DNA of 64,000 nucleotides from Fibrobacteraceae bacterium (GCA_017631885.1 JAGBSH010000005.1:121670-185669); one strand, 5' to 3'. Shown: positions 52,699 to 62,569, counted from the first letter of the stretch. Program-made: numbers and translations. Notes: a model not told the origin generated them from the letters alone.

Positions 52699-53147
52699 CA
52701 ATTAATTTTTACATCCTTGTATTTAGAAGCATTTCGTTTCCAAATGCGCAAAAGGCCATTTTCCATTTGAGTTTCATCACAACCATCAAACTGCGTTTCA
52801 TTATTTTCTAAAAGTTCATCAATCAAACGTTCTCCTTGCGGAAGACTAATCATCCCATGATGAGTTGCTTCAAGAAACTTACAATGCGCAGCAGAAGAAA
52901 TCAAAATAGATTCCATTTCATGCAATTCTCTCACACGAATCGCTTCTGGATGGTGGTGTTCCAAATTTTCTAAAACCCAAAACTGAATAGCAGACTTAAA
53001 AGAATCATCAATCACAATTCCATCTAAAGCCTGCTGAAATTCATCCCATGCTTTTTTCTTTTCAGAAGATTCAAGCCTAGCTGCTCTCAAATAATTGAGA
53101 ACAGCTAAATAAGCTTTACTTTCTTGTTTTTCTTGAAAAGTCATCAA
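52698..53147 (-). CDS. Hypothetical protein between AICAR transformylase and trmFO
   Basis: The 149-residue, mostly helical, soluble protein starts MMTFQEKQESKAYLAVLNYL and contains WVLENLEHHHPEAIRVRELH and EATHHGMISLPQGERLIDEL. No family recognised. It lies six bases after the AICAR transformylase gene and overlaps trmFO by one base, so it is part of the run. Both flanking enzymes use folate, which may or may not be relevant. Confidence 0.6.
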   Translation of the reverse strand: MMTFQEKQESKAYLAVLNYLRAARLESSEKKKAWDEFQQALDGIVIDDSFKSAIQFWVLENLEHHHPEAIRVRELHEMESILISSAAHCKFLEATHHGMISLPQGERLIDELLENNETQFDGCDETQMENGLLRIWKRNASKYKDVKIN

Positions 53148-53153
53148 GTGCCC

Positions 53154-54182
53154 TTAATGTCTAAAGTGGCGCATTCCGGTAAAGACCATCGCAACACCAA
53201 GTTTATTACAAGCTTCTATAGAAAGATTATCATTTTTAGAGCCGCCTGGTTGTACCACATAACGCACACCAGCTTCAGCACAAGCTTCAATATTATCTGG
53301 GAACGGGAAGAACGCATCTGAACCCATTACCAATTCTCCAAAAATTTTCTTTTCTAATTCAGCTAATTCTGCTTGTGATTTGCCTTCTGCTTCTGGTAAA
53401 CGAGCCACATTATCACGAACACGTGGTTGGCAAAGTCTCAAGTTAGAATCAATTCTATTTGGCTGACCAGGACCTAACCCCATCACTTGGAAATAACCTG
53501 GTTTGTATTCATAGCCCATCACAATAGCATTAGACTTAGTATGCTTTGTTACAAGCCATGTAAAGCGAGCTAGTTTTTCTTTATTTTCTGGGAATTTCAT
53601 GTCTGTAACGCATTCAAATTTATCCCAAGTACCTACATCGCGATCTTGAACAAGCATACCGCCAATCACATGCTTGTAAACTTTACCAGGCTTTGGTGGG
53701 CGAATTTCTCCGACCTCTAACAAACGAATGTCTTTTGATTTATTACGAAGAAATTCAAGAGCGTCATCATCAAATGCTGGAGCAAGCAAAATTTCTACAA
53801 AACGTCCTTTCAAGAGAGTAGCTGTTGCTAAATCCACTTTACGAGTAACAGCAATTACAGAACCAAATGCAGAAACCGGATCCCCTGCCCAAGCCGCTTC
53901 AAAAGCTTCTGCAAGAGTTTCTCCAGTAGCAAGTCCGCAAGGGTTCATGTGTTTTACAATAACAACGGCATTAGAATCGCTAAATTCGCGAGCCATTTCA
54001 AGAGCTGCATCAGCATCTACGATATTGTTATAAGAAAGTTCTTTTCCATGAAGTTGCTTTGCTGTAGCAAGGCTTGCTTCATCCCAATTTGGGTCACGAT
54101 AAAAAACTGCTGCTTGGTGAGAATTTTCTCCATAGCGCATTGGCATTGGATCAACAAAATTCAACTTAAGTTCTTCAGACAT
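53154..54182 (-). CDS. purH: Stand-alone AICAR transformylase (PurH C-terminal domain only)
   Basis: The enzyme adds a formyl group from 10-formyl-THF to AICAR in purine synthesis. The 342 residues cover only the transformylase half of PurH: MRYGENSHQ (15-23), ELSYNNIVDADAALE, catalytic Lys77-His78 in KHMNPCG, and the family end FTGMRHFRH. The usual bifunctional enzyme has about 510-530 residues with an N-terminal IMP cyclohydrolase domain. Here GGGAGG lies five bases before the ATG and only 46 bases separate it from tgt, so the short form is a complete gene and the cyclohydrolase must be encoded elsewhere. Confidence 0.88.
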   Translation of the reverse strand: MSEELKLNFVDPMPMRYGENSHQAAVFYRDPNWDEASLATAKQLHGKELSYNNIVDADAALEMAREFSDSNAVVIVKHMNPCGLATGETLAEAFEAAWAGDPVSAFGSVIAVTRKVDLATATLLKGRFVEILLAPAFDDDALEFLRNKSKDIRLLEVGEIRPPKPGKVYKHVIGGMLVQDRDVGTWDKFECVTDMKFPENKEKLARFTWLVTKHTKSNAIVMGYEYKPGYFQVMGLGPGQPNRIDSNLRLCQPRVRDNVARLPEAEGKSQAELAELEKKIFGELVMGSDAFFPFPDNIEACAEAGVRYVVQPGGSKNDNLSIEACNKLGVAMVFTGMRHFRH

Positions 54183-54228
54183 ATATGCCTCCCAAAAAAA
54201 TCTTTATGAAACAAATTTAGCAATTGCC

Positions 54229-55371
54229 TTAAGGAATGTCTCGTTGTAAAATAGGAATTTGTTCTAAAGCCCATTCTTCAAAAACACCTTCGGCAATTTT
54301 CTGCTTAGCTCGACGCATCAATTCTAAATAAAAATGCAAATTGTGTATTGTTGCAAGTGTCATCCCAAGCATTTCACCTGCTTGAAACAAATGCCTAAGG
54401 TAAGCTTTACTAAAATTTCTACAGGTATAACAAGAACATTCTGGATCAGGTGCTTCATCAACTATACGCGCATAGCGCCCAGCTTTATAACGTAAAACTC
54501 CCTGACTTGTAAAAAGCATTCCATTTCGGGCATTACGGCTAGGCATCACGCAATCACACATATCTACACCACGAAGAATCAGTTCTAGCAAATTCCATGG
54601 AGTTCCCACACCCATTACATAACGAGCTCTATCTTGTGGCAAAAGGTCGGTACAAAAATCAGCTATTTCATACATCACTTCTGGAGGTTCTCCAACAGAC
54701 AATCCACCAAGAGCATAACCATCTGGAGAAAGTTCTTTCAAAGTTTCAATAGCTTTAGCCCGCAATTCTTTATGCATTCCACCTTGCACAATGCCAAAAA
54801 AGTATTGTGGATAACCATGAAGTGGTGGGTTTTCTTTTAACCATTCCATTGCTTCTCTTGTCCAGCGTTCCGTATAAGCTAAAGAATGTTTCGCTTCTTC
54901 TAACGTGCTTGGGTAAGGCGTACATTCATCAAACGCCATAATAATATCAGCTCCAATTTCACGCTGAGCTTTCATCACACTAGCAGGCGAAAAGAAATGC
55001 TTAGAACCATCTAAATGACTTCTAAATTCAACGCCATCTTTTTTGATCTTTCGCAAATCTTTTAAACTCCAAACTTGAAACCCTCCACTATCAGTAAGCA
55101 TTGGACCATTAAATCCTGAAAATTTTTGAACACCTCCAGCAGTGGCAATAACATCAGTCCCTGGGCGCAAATAAAGGTGATAAGTATTTGCCAGTATAAT
55201 TTCAGCCTGCATTTCTTTTAAATCTCTAGGCATTACACCTTTAACTGTTGCCGCTGTCCCAACCGGCATAAAAATAGGCGTATTCACCACTCCATGAGCA
55301 GTCGTTAATTTTCCAAGCCTTGCTTTTGATTTTTCAGAAGTTTTTAAAAGTTCAAATGGATTTTTTTGCAT
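54229..55371 (-). CDS. tgt: tRNA-guanine transglycosylase
   Basis: Tgt swaps guanine 34 for preQ1 in queuosine tRNAs. The 380 residues fit the bacterial enzyme. Landmarks: LTDSGGFQVWSL with the catalytic Asp, GGLSVGEP, VMGVGTPWNLL, the nucleophile Asp in CDCVMPSRNARNG, and the zinc site CSCYTCRNFSKAYLRHLF. The open frame extends to 55476, but the ATG at 55371 (MQKNPFELL) matches family length and lies outside the terminator hairpin at 55404-55435. First gene of the minus-strand run to 46986. Confidence 0.93.
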   Translation of the reverse strand: MQKNPFELLKTSEKSKARLGKLTTAHGVVNTPIFMPVGTAATVKGVMPRDLKEMQAEIILANTYHLYLRPGTDVIATAGGVQKFSGFNGPMLTDSGGFQVWSLKDLRKIKKDGVEFRSHLDGSKHFFSPASVMKAQREIGADIIMAFDECTPYPSTLEEAKHSLAYTERWTREAMEWLKENPPLHGYPQYFFGIVQGGMHKELRAKAIETLKELSPDGYALGGLSVGEPPEVMYEIADFCTDLLPQDRARYVMGVGTPWNLLELILRGVDMCDCVMPSRNARNGMLFTSQGVLRYKAGRYARIVDEAPDPECSCYTCRNFSKAYLRHLFQAGEMLGMTLATIHNLHFYLELMRRAKQKIAEGVFEEWALEQIPILQRDIP

Positions 55372-55403
55372 ACGCCAAAAATAGCAAAAGGAAATTAAAT
55401 AAG

Positions 55404-55435
55404 AAAAACTACTACACACTCGTATAGTAGTTTTT
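55404..55435. terminator. Bidirectional terminator between the V-ATPase operon and tgt
   Basis: A perfect 11-bp stem AAAAACTACTA / TAGTAGTTTTT with a ten-base loop carries an A-run on one side and a T-run on the other. It ends the V-ATPase operon before tgt. Confidence 0.85.
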
Positions 55436-55465
55436 AAAATTAGGCTTTTAAAATGTTGTTTTAAG

Positions 55466-55924
55466 TTACGATACAAGCATCATTGAAAAGACCATAACAA
55501 ATAGTGCTACAGTTTCTCCGACACCAAGAACCATTAAGCTATTAACTAACCCTTTTCCGGTTTCGCCCAAAGCATTAGAAGCATTTGCTGCCGCTTTGCC
55601 CACGTACCATGCAGAAATCATAATACCAAGGCCACCAAAAATACCAACACCAAGACAAGCCGCCCAGTTAGTAAAATTAGGTTTTGCAGCAGCAGACAAA
55701 ATGGAATTCATCAAGAGCATACCATAAATCGTCTGTGCAATCGGAGCGCCAACAAAAACTAATAGAGTAAACAACGCATTTTTGCCTTTAAGATACGCTT
55801 TTTTCCAAGCGCCAATAGCCGCCATGCCTGCAGTACTGCAACCCATAGCAGACCCCACAGCAGAAAGCCCTAGAGCAGCTGCTGCACCCATTTTGGCTAA
55901 AGTCGTAATAGTCTGTTGATCCAT
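55466..55924 (-). CDS. ntpK: V-type ATPase subunit K (c-ring), second copy with altered ion site
   Basis: This 152-residue proteolipid has four transmembrane helices in two hairpins and forms the rotor ring. The ion-binding Glu137 lies in the last helix (GVGETVALF) and Gln64 in the second (PIAQTIYG). Compared with the neighbouring copy and with the Enterococcus Na+-type NtpK, two likely ligand positions are replaced: Ala63 (Thr/Ser elsewhere) and Val108 (Gln elsewhere, in WYVGKAA). AAGGA precedes the ATG. Last gene of the operon, separated from copy one by a strong hairpin, so its amount may be set independently. Confidence 0.88.
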   Translation of the reverse strand: MDQQTITTLAKMGAAAALGLSAVGSAMGCSTAGMAAIGAWKKAYLKGKNALFTLLVFVGAPIAQTIYGMLLMNSILSAAAKPNFTNWAACLGVGIFGGLGIMISAWYVGKAAANASNALGETGKGLVNSLMVLGVGETVALFVMVFSMMLVS

Positions 55925-55957
55925 ATTCGTTATCCTTAAGGTTTAGGGAGTAAATTT

Positions 55958-55993
55958 CAGAAAAACGACTTTTAGCATAGAGTCGTTTTTCTG
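55958..55993 (-). promoter_or_regulatory. Strong intercistronic hairpin between the two K genes
   Basis: CAGAAAAACGACT and AGTCGTTTTTCTG form a perfect 13-bp stem around a ten-base loop. On the minus strand the right arm contains TTTTT, followed by AAATTT. It could be a partial terminator or an RNA-stabilising/processing hairpin that sets the ratio of the two rotor subunits. Confidence 0.65.
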
Positions 55994-56010
55994 TATAAAC
56001 AACCTACCTA

Positions 56011-56472
56011 TTATCCGAATGTCTGGGTAGCAAATACCATCACAAACAAGGCAACAGTTTCAACAACACCTAGAACCATCAAGTAGTTCACCATGCCCTT
56101 GCCAGTTTCACCTAAAGCGTCACAAGCAACAGCAGCAGCTTTACCTTGATACCAAGCAGAAGCCATCATTCCCAAACCGCCAAAGATACCAGCACCTAAA
56201 CAAGCAGCCCAGTTAGTGAAATCTTTACCTTCTGCAGCGCCTAAGATAAAGTTCATCAAAAGCATACCATAAATAGTCTGAGAAATAGGAGCCCCGACAA
56301 AAACAAGGAGAGTGAAAAGAGCGCTTTTGCCTTGAGCATAAGCCTTTTTCCAAACAGCAATTGCAGACATACCTGCAGTACCGCAACCGAGAGCAGAGCC
56401 TAATGCCCCAAGACCTAGAGCAGCTGCTGCACCCATTTTGCCAAGAGTAACCATGGTTTCGTGATCTAACAT
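56011..56472 (-). CDS. ntpK: V-type ATPase subunit K (c-ring), first copy with complete ion site
   Basis: The 153-residue four-helix proteolipid is closely similar to the copy at 55466 (both share GAPI-QTIYGMLLMN and ETGKG-VN-LMVLGV). It keeps the residues expected of a sodium-type ring: Ser64-Gln65 (PISQTIYG), Gln109 (WYQGKAA) and Glu138 (VVETVALF), aligned with Thr64, Gln65, Gln110 and Glu139 of Enterococcus NtpK. AGAGG precedes the ATG. It follows subunit I by 23 bases. The ion (Na+ or H+) is not proven. Confidence 0.9.
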   Translation of the reverse strand: MLDHETMVTLGKMGAAAALGLGALGSALGCGTAGMSAIAVWKKAYAQGKSALFTLLVFVGAPISQTIYGMLLMNFILGAAEGKDFTNWAACLGAGIFGGLGMMASAWYQGKAAAVACDALGETGKGMVNYLMVLGVVETVALFVMVFATQTFG

Positions 56473-56495
56473 ATTTTTACCTCTTCTTGTTGATT

Positions 56496-58331
56496 TTAAT
56501 TGGTTTCCCGTTTTTTGAACGGATTAAAGTTGAATCCACTCCATTGCAAATCCAACCCATTTGAAAATTCAAGCGTATTTAAGCGCACAGCGTGCACAGC
56601 AACGCCCATTACAGCCAAAGCTATATTCAAAGCATGAACTAGCAACAATACAATCGCTGCACCGAGTAAACCACCTATTGAGCCAAACATTGGTGCTAAC
56701 ATTTCGCTAAAGGATTCAGCAATTGCAGCACCAGAAAGTCCTACTGCAAACAAACGGATATAGCTAATAACATCCACAAAATTGTTTACAATATTCAAAG
56801 CAAGCATTGGAATAGAAATCCATTCTTCCTTTAATTTGGAGACTGGCACAGAAAAAAGTACAAGCAAGACAACACCAGCAATAAGCACATATATCATAGG
56901 CGTTGATGTTGGTCCACCAAAGAAATTCCTAAATGCTTCCGGAACTTTTTGCCCTAATACCATGTTCCCTGCTAAGAAGAACATATACCAAGTTGAGAAT
57001 AGCCATCCCAATTGAGCCAAAGCCGTTGTACTCTTACGTTTCACTTGGACTACGACATTCCAAACATGAGCAATAGTCAAATGCACTACAGCTATGCAGA
57101 AACAGAAAAATTGCATATTAGACTTATCTCTAATCCACTCCATGGCAGATTTCAATGAAGAAGGGCACCAAGAATGATTAACTAAATCTAAATTTGCAAC
57201 CCAAGGAGCAATTTCTGGAGTCAAGCCAAGATAACTAGCATTAAGAACACCCCATATAATCGTAGCTCCACTCATCAAATACATAAAGCTAAAGCCAGTG
57301 CTTTTAGAATTAGGCATTTTGATTCTAGCGACAATCGTTAAGGCTAAGAACAAAATCCCGTAAAAGGCATCCCCAACAATAATCGCAAAGAACAAACTGA
57401 AAAATGCAAGGAATACTGCAGAAACGTCTATTTCTCTATATCCAGGAGCAATTCCAATAATATCATAAAGGAACTGCATAGGCTTAGCCACTGCTTTATG
57501 CGTAAGCAATGTTGGGACAAGGTCATCTTCAGAAGGATCTTCTTCTCGAACTCCCCAACCATTTACTTTTGCAGCTTCTTGAATTTCAGCTAAACGAGAA
57601 ACGGGGCAAAATCCTTGAATCATTGTAATGCAAGAATTCCCAATCATACCTCCAGCAACTTCTTGCAATTCTAATTCTTCATTTGCAGAATTCAATTCTG
57701 AAACAATCTGAGAACGTGAAGTAGCCAAACCTTCAAGCGAATCTTCTACTTTCTGGATTTCAGCATTCGCATTTTCTAAACCAGAACGCATTTCAGCAAG
57801 AGACAAAGAAGGCAAAGGCATTTCTACAGCATTATTCACAGAGACAGGAGCATTTCTGCTAATAACTGCATAAGTCATACCATTTGTATTTTTACCAAAT
57901 GGTAAAACTAAAGCTTCGCCATCGACCGAAATAGATTTACCGGCATCCACTTCGTAAAGTTTAACAAAGACGCCTTTTTCGGCAAGAGATTCTATAGATT
58001 TTGGGTCTAAATTGCCAAAAGATTCAAAACGCAATAAATCATTACGCAATTTTGAAATTTCATCTGTTGCATTTTTACGAACAGAAAGCAATTCATGAAC
58101 AGTTTCTACAGGTTTTTCTACTTGTAAAGACTCTTTGTTTGATTTATCTGGAACAGCTTCCAAAGCTTTACGAACATGCAAAACCTTAGCTTTAGCCGCA
58201 TTTAACTTTACACCTGTAGGGTTTACAAGTGGAGTTACATGCAAAACACCCATTTCTCTGAGTGTTTCCAAAGAAGTTTCTTTATCCTTTTCAAGGCAAA
58301 GGATGGTAACCTTTTTCATAGGGGTTATCAT
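56496..58331 (-). CDS. ntpI: V-type ATPase subunit I (stator, a-type)
   Basis: Subunit I forms the ion half-channels beside the K ring. The 611-residue protein has a cytoplasmic coiled-coil N-terminal half (to about 305; TILCLEKDKETSLETLREMG at the start) and a membrane half with about seven helices. The conserved FAIIVGDAFYGILFL and VISYIRLFAVGLSGAAIAES (channel arginine) are both present. The ATG at 58331 has AGGAGG seven bases upstream and overlaps the D gene stop (ATGA). Confidence 0.92.
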   Translation of the reverse strand: MITPMKKVTILCLEKDKETSLETLREMGVLHVTPLVNPTGVKLNAAKAKVLHVRKALEAVPDKSNKESLQVEKPVETVHELLSVRKNATDEISKLRNDLLRFESFGNLDPKSIESLAEKGVFVKLYEVDAGKSISVDGEALVLPFGKNTNGMTYAVISRNAPVSVNNAVEMPLPSLSLAEMRSGLENANAEIQKVEDSLEGLATSRSQIVSELNSANEELELQEVAGGMIGNSCITMIQGFCPVSRLAEIQEAAKVNGWGVREEDPSEDDLVPTLLTHKAVAKPMQFLYDIIGIAPGYREIDVSAVFLAFFSLFFAIIVGDAFYGILFLALTIVARIKMPNSKSTGFSFMYLMSGATIIWGVLNASYLGLTPEIAPWVANLDLVNHSWCPSSLKSAMEWIRDKSNMQFFCFCIAVVHLTIAHVWNVVVQVKRKSTTALAQLGWLFSTWYMFFLAGNMVLGQKVPEAFRNFFGGPTSTPMIYVLIAGVVLLVLFSVPVSKLKEEWISIPMLALNIVNNFVDVISYIRLFAVGLSGAAIAESFSEMLAPMFGSIGGLLGAAIVLLLVHALNIALAVMGVAVHAVRLNTLEFSNGLDLQWSGFNFNPFKKRETN

Positions 58332-58963
58332 GCAGCTGCCTCCTCACTTTGTGCGTCTAAAGCGGCAGCACGTGCAGAAGATTTACCTTTTGCAAGTTTG
58401 GAACGAGCCACACCGCTCGTTTGCTGGTCGCCAAGGAAAATATTGATTTTACGGATATTATCTTTTGACTCTGGAATTTTAACCTTTTCAAATAGATTAA
58501 CCCGCTGACTTGTAGTACGCAATTCAATCGAAAGTAATTCGTATTGGCGTTCTAAAACACGACGTTCTAAACGTAAAGAAATAAGCCCTTGTAAAGCACG
58601 AATACCATCATCAACCCATACAGGTGTTGTAAAGAAATCAGGTAAATTGACATTAAAATCGACTCCATCATATGTTGGAATACGAACACCTGCAATATTA
58701 CCTTCTCCTTGACGGACTTCTTTAACAGATAAGTAATTGGCCCACTGAACAGGTTCTGCATAAAGCGAAATCCAAGAAGCCATTCCTTTACGGAGTTTGT
58801 CTTCTTCATCTCGTTTCGCCAAAACCCTTTCTTGCAATGTGCGCATTTCCATTTGCAATTGTTGCTTTTTCAAAAGCAACGTCGGCAAATAACGCTGGTA
58901 GCGTTTCAATGCATCACGTTCAGCCTTTAGGGCGTTTTTTGTTAACTTGACTTTCGCCATCAA
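58328..58963 (-). CDS. ntpD: V-type ATPase subunit D (central shaft)
   Basis: Subunit D is the rotor shaft inside the A3B3 head. The 211-residue protein has the long N- and C-terminal helices of the family, with KLTKNALKAERDALKRYQRY at the start and the helix LLKKQQLQMEMR, a central beta region, and a long helix with RLERRVLERQYELLSIELR. The Ala/Ser-rich tail (GKSSARAAALDAQSEEAAA) is longer than usual. It directly abuts subunit B and overlaps subunit I by four bases. Confidence 0.9.
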   Translation of the reverse strand: MMAKVKLTKNALKAERDALKRYQRYLPTLLLKKQQLQMEMRTLQERVLAKRDEEDKLRKGMASWISLYAEPVQWANYLSVKEVRQGEGNIAGVRIPTYDGVDFNVNLPDFFTTPVWVDDGIRALQGLISLRLERRVLERQYELLSIELRTTSQRVNLFEKVKIPESKDNIRKINIFLGDQQTSGVARSKLAKGKSSARAAALDAQSEEAAA

Positions 58964-60265
58964 TTACCCCTTTTTGGGCCAATATTGACTAATCATCTTG
59001 GAAGGAATACCCGTTTCTTCTGGTTCAAAGCAATCAGCAAGAATTGCCCAACCAAGGTCTAAAGCGGCTTCTAACGGAATATTCACTGACAAATCCATCA
59101 TTTCACGTTCAAAACGAAGACCATACTTCAATAATTTCTGGTCCCAGTTACTCATATTGAAGCCCATAGATTGCTTTTCAAGAGTTTCTTTATAACTTGC
59201 ATAAAGCTGAATCATGGTATTCATAATAGTTCTGTGGTCTGAACGAGTAGAACCATTAACTTGTTGTTTCAAACGGCTCAAAGAACCAAATGGTTCAATA
59301 CGACCTTTACGCAAATAGAACTGCCCTTCAGTAATGTAACCAGTGTTATCTGGAACTGGGTGGGTCACATCGTCACCAGGCATTGTCGTCACTGCAAGAA
59401 TAGTGATGGAACCAGCGTCATTAAAGTCCACAGCCTTTTCATAGCGGCTTGCAAGTGAAGAATACAAATCACCAGGATAACCACGGTTAGAAGGGATCTG
59501 TTCCATTGTAATAGCAATTTCTTTCATTGCATCAGCAAAGTTTGTCATATCAGTTAAAAGAACAAGAACGTTCTTACCTTCTGTTGCAAACTTTTCAGCG
59601 ACTGCAAGAGAAGCATCTGGCACAAGCAAACATTCTACAATTGGGTCAGAAGCCGTATGCATAAACATAACTGTACGGCCTAAAGCACCATTCTTTTCAA
59701 GGAAGTCTTTTAAGTAAAGGTAGTCATCGTGTTTAAGCCCCATACCGCCAAGAATAATGACGTCTACTTCTGCTTGCAAAGCAATACGAGCCAAAAGTTC
59801 GTTATAAGGTTCACCAGCAATAGAGAAAATTGGGAGTTTCTGAGACACAACCAATGTATTGAAAACATCAATCATTGGAATACCAGTACGCACCATTGTC
59901 TTTGGAATAATACGTTTAGCTGGGTTTACAGAAGGGCCACCAATTGTAATACGTTCGCCATCTACTTCTGGGCCATTATCACGAGGCATTCCTGCCCCGT
60001 TAAAAACGCGACCAAGCAAAGATTCACTATAAGGAACCTTCATTGGTTCACCTAAAAAACGGACTTCAGAATCTGTGGAAATACCGCGAGCTCCAGCAAA
60101 AACCTGAAGGTCAACCATATCACCATCAATACGAATCACGCGAGCGAGTGAAGTACCGAAAGAGCTTGTAACTTGAGCAAGTTCTTGGTTTGCAACACCT
60201 TCAGCGCGAAGAGAAATCACAGAACCTGCAATACGTTCAATACGATGGTAAGCGACATTATGCAT
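58964..60265 (-). CDS. ntpB: V-type ATPase subunit B
   Basis: The non-catalytic head subunit, 433 residues. It shows [20 protein letters not shown], the degenerate P-loop region ([20 protein letters not shown]), and [16 protein letters not shown] with the arginine that reaches into the catalytic site of subunit [10 protein letters not shown] closes the protein. It overlaps the end of subunit A by eight bases and abuts subunit D. Confidence 0.95.
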   Translation of the reverse strand: MHNVAYHRIERIAGSVISLRAEGVANQELAQVTSSFGTSLARVIRIDGDMVDLQVFAGARGISTDSEVRFLGEPMKVPYSESLLGRVFNGAGMPRDNGPEVDGERITIGGPSVNPAKRIIPKTMVRTGIPMIDVFNTLVVSQKLPIFSIAGEPYNELLARIALQAEVDVIILGGMGLKHDDYLYLKDFLEKNGALGRTVMFMHTASDPIVECLLVPDASLAVAEKFATEGKNVLVLLTDMTNFADAMKEIAITMEQIPSNRGYPGDLYSSLASRYEKAVDFNDAGSITILAVTTMPGDDVTHPVPDNTGYITEGQFYLRKGRIEPFGSLSRLKQQVNGSTRSDHRTIMNTMIQLYASYKETLEKQSMGFNMSNWDQKLLKYGLRFEREMMDLSVNIPLEAALDLGWAILADCFEPEETGIPSKMISQYWPKKG

Positions 60266-62015
60266 TTGTAGCCACCTCCTTTACGGAAGCTGTAATATTT
60301 GCTTCAATTTCCTTAAATTCTTGAGAATCCATAGCTACTCGGTTCCAGTCTTTAGTGACCTGAGTCAACTTAAGGAAGAAAGTACGAGCAACATCTTTTT
60401 CATCAAAAGACATAGGAGTTTTTAAAATGGAATAAACTTTATCAAAGACGTATTTTTGACGCTCCCCTGTGCAAGCAGCATCAATATCATGATAAGCATC
60501 TTGTTGGAGATAGACCGCATCTAAATATTCAGACTTAAGGTATGTAATAAAGTCTTCAATAGAAGTTCCTTCTTCACCAACCACTTTCATCATGTTGTTA
60601 ACATCTACACCAGCAGCAAGAATGTGTCTTGCATCAGCAACCTTTGCAGATTCAATAATACCTTCGTATTTAGACCAAGAATCCAATGGGTGAATAGCTG
60701 GGAATCGACGTTGGTCAGAACGTTCACGGCTCAAACCTAAGAATGCTCCCACCACTTTCAAAGTTGCCTGGGTAACAGGTTCTTCAAAGTTACCACCTGC
60801 TGGAGAAACAGAACCACCGATTGTTACAGAGCCTGTAGAACCGTCTTTTAAACGAACTACACCACCGCGTTCATAGAATGCAGCAATCACGGATTCAAGG
60901 TAAGCAGGGAACGCTTCTTCACCAGGAATTTCTTCCAAACGCCCACTCATTTCACGGAGAGCCTGAGCCCAACGAGAAGTAGAGTCAGCCAAAAGAAGCA
61001 CATTCAAGCCCATTTGGCGATAATATTCTGCAAGAGTTACGCCCGTATAAACTGACGCTTCACGAGCCGCCACAGGCATAGAACTTGTGTTACAGATGAT
61101 GAGAGTACGTTCCATCAAAGAACGACCTGTACGTGGGTCAATAAGTTCTGGGAATTCACGCAAAGTTTCAACCACTTCACCTGCACGTTCACCACAAGCC
61201 GCAAGAATCACAATATCAACGTCTGCATAACGGCTCATAAGCTGTTGAAGCACTGTTTTACCAGCCCCGAATGGACCAGGAGTACAGAAAGTACCGCCTT
61301 GCATCACTGGGAAGAAAGTATCCACAATACGTTGTTGCATGGTCAATGGTTTTGTTGGGCGTAAACGTTCATCAAATGCTTTAATAGGCATTTTAACAGG
61401 CCATGTCTGAACCATAGAAATTTCAAGTTTTTCGCCATGTTCGTTTTTAACAACGGCAATAACATCTTCTACAACATATTCACCAGCAGCTACAACTGAT
61501 TCTACAGTTACTTTGCCAAGAGTTTTGAAGGGCACCATAATACGATGGGTAAATACACCTTCAGGAACAGTTCCGAGTGTATCACCAGCTTCTAAAACAT
61601 CACCTGGTTTAGCAACTGGAGTAAATGCCCACTTTTTATCGCGAGGTAAAGCCTTCAAATACTTACCACGTTGCAAGAAGAACCCACATTCTTCAGCAAG
61701 TTCTGGAAGCGGGTTCTGCAAACCATCAAAAACCTGAGTTAAAAGACCTGGGCCTAATTCAACAGAAAGAAGATCTCCAGTGAATTCGACTTCGTCACCA
61801 GCTTTAAGACCTGTAGTATCTTCAAAAACCTGAAGTTCCGCATAATCACCGCGGATTCGAATCACTTCACTTTTCAAAGGAACTACTTCGTCCTTGCCTT
61901 CACTATTTTTAGACACGAACTTGGCATAAGCCACTTCATTCTGGGACACGGCACTATCAAACTTAACTCGAATCAAGTTTCCGTTCACACCGATTATTTT
62001 TCCGATACTAGCCAT
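60258..62015 (-). CDS. ntpA: V-type ATPase catalytic subunit A
   Basis: This is the ATP-hydrolysing/synthesising subunit. Landmarks: N-terminal barrel ([18 protein letters not shown]), the A-subunit-specific bulge domain (about 120-210), Walker [14 protein letters not shown], arginine-bearing [20 protein letters not shown], and [20 protein letters not shown]. Two starts are possible: ATG 62036, overlapping the DUF2764 stop, and ATG 62015, preceded by GGAGGT. I prefer 62015, which gives 585 residues and the usual MASIGKI-type N-terminus. Confidence 0.95.
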   Translation of the reverse strand: MASIGKIIGVNGNLIRVKFDSAVSQNEVAYAKFVSKNSEGKDEVVPLKSEVIRIRGDYAELQVFEDTTGLKAGDEVEFTGDLLSVELGPGLLTQVFDGLQNPLPELAEECGFFLQRGKYLKALPRDKKWAFTPVAKPGDVLEAGDTLGTVPEGVFTHRIMVPFKTLGKVTVESVVAAGEYVVEDVIAVVKNEHGEKLEISMVQTWPVKMPIKAFDERLRPTKPLTMQQRIVDTFFPVMQGGTFCTPGPFGAGKTVLQQLMSRYADVDIVILAACGERAGEVVETLREFPELIDPRTGRSLMERTLIICNTSSMPVAAREASVYTGVTLAEYYRQMGLNVLLLADSTSRWAQALREMSGRLEEIPGEEAFPAYLESVIAAFYERGGVVRLKDGSTGSVTIGGSVSPAGGNFEEPVTQATLKVVGAFLGLSRERSDQRRFPAIHPLDSWSKYEGIIESAKVADARHILAAGVDVNNMMKVVGEEGTSIEDFITYLKSEYLDAVYLQQDAYHDIDAACTGERQKYVFDKVYSILKTPMSFDEKDVARTFFLKLTQVTKDWNRVAMDSQEFKEIEANITASVKEVATNA

Positions 62016-62032
62016 TGAAAATGGACCTCCGG

Positions 62033-62569
62033 TCATTCCTGCCTAAAAGCAGGGTCGTTATCATTAATTACTTGTAAAACTGTCGCATTACCTGCCTCTT
62101 CTGAAAGGCGGTTCCAACGACAGCAAATCATCAATTTCACAGTAAAAGCATAAACTGCTGCAATGGTATCTTCGCAAGTTCCTGCTAATTCATCAACAAG
62201 CCAAAAACGTGCTTTATCTAAATCCATTTCTCGTTCTAACGGATCTGTTTTAGCAAAAGCATCTGAAACCATTTTGGCAAATGTTACATCAAAACCAACA
62301 AAGGAGCGTTCAGAAAAACGAACATCTGGCCCCCAAGCAGCAGCTCTCAACCGCCCAGCTACATTTTTTAGTTGAGTTTCATGAGCATAATAAGAAGCCA
62401 CAAAAGGATCTTCGTGGTCGTCACCTGCAACTAAAGCATCAAAAGCAGAAAGCTCTTGCTCTGACATAACTCCAGTACAACGATAGCGAAGTTCTTCAAT
62501 GCTCAAAGGAGGCTGGTCGCCTAACTTCAACATCGGAAGAGATGCCAATAAGTAAAGAGCGTTGCTCAT
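62033..62569 (-). CDS. DUF2764 protein of the V-ATPase operon
   Basis: The 178-residue protein begins MSNALYLLASLPMLKLGDQP, the pattern of DUF2764, a family found in bacterial V-ATPase operons in the place where others have subunit C. Residues SFVGFDVTFAKMVSDAFAKT and LDKARFWLVDELA follow. It probably acts as the C-like adaptor between rotor shaft and K ring, an inference from position and phylogenetic pattern. It overlaps subunit E by one base (TAATG). Confidence 0.82.
   Translation of the reverse strand: MSNALYLLASLPMLKLGDQPPLSIEELRYRCTGVMSEQELSAFDALVAGDDHEDPFVASYYAHETQLKNVAGRLRAAAWGPDVRFSERSFVGFDVTFAKMVSDAFAKTDPLEREMDLDKARFWLVDELAGTCEDTIAAVYAFTVKLMICCRWNRLSEEAGNATVLQVINDNDPAFRQE

Noticed and set aside
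54183..54228. Frameshifted remnant of the IMP cyclohydrolase domain upstream of the AICAR transformylase
   Set aside because: The gap is only 46 bases and holds a normal ribosome site; there is no room for the missing 200 residues.
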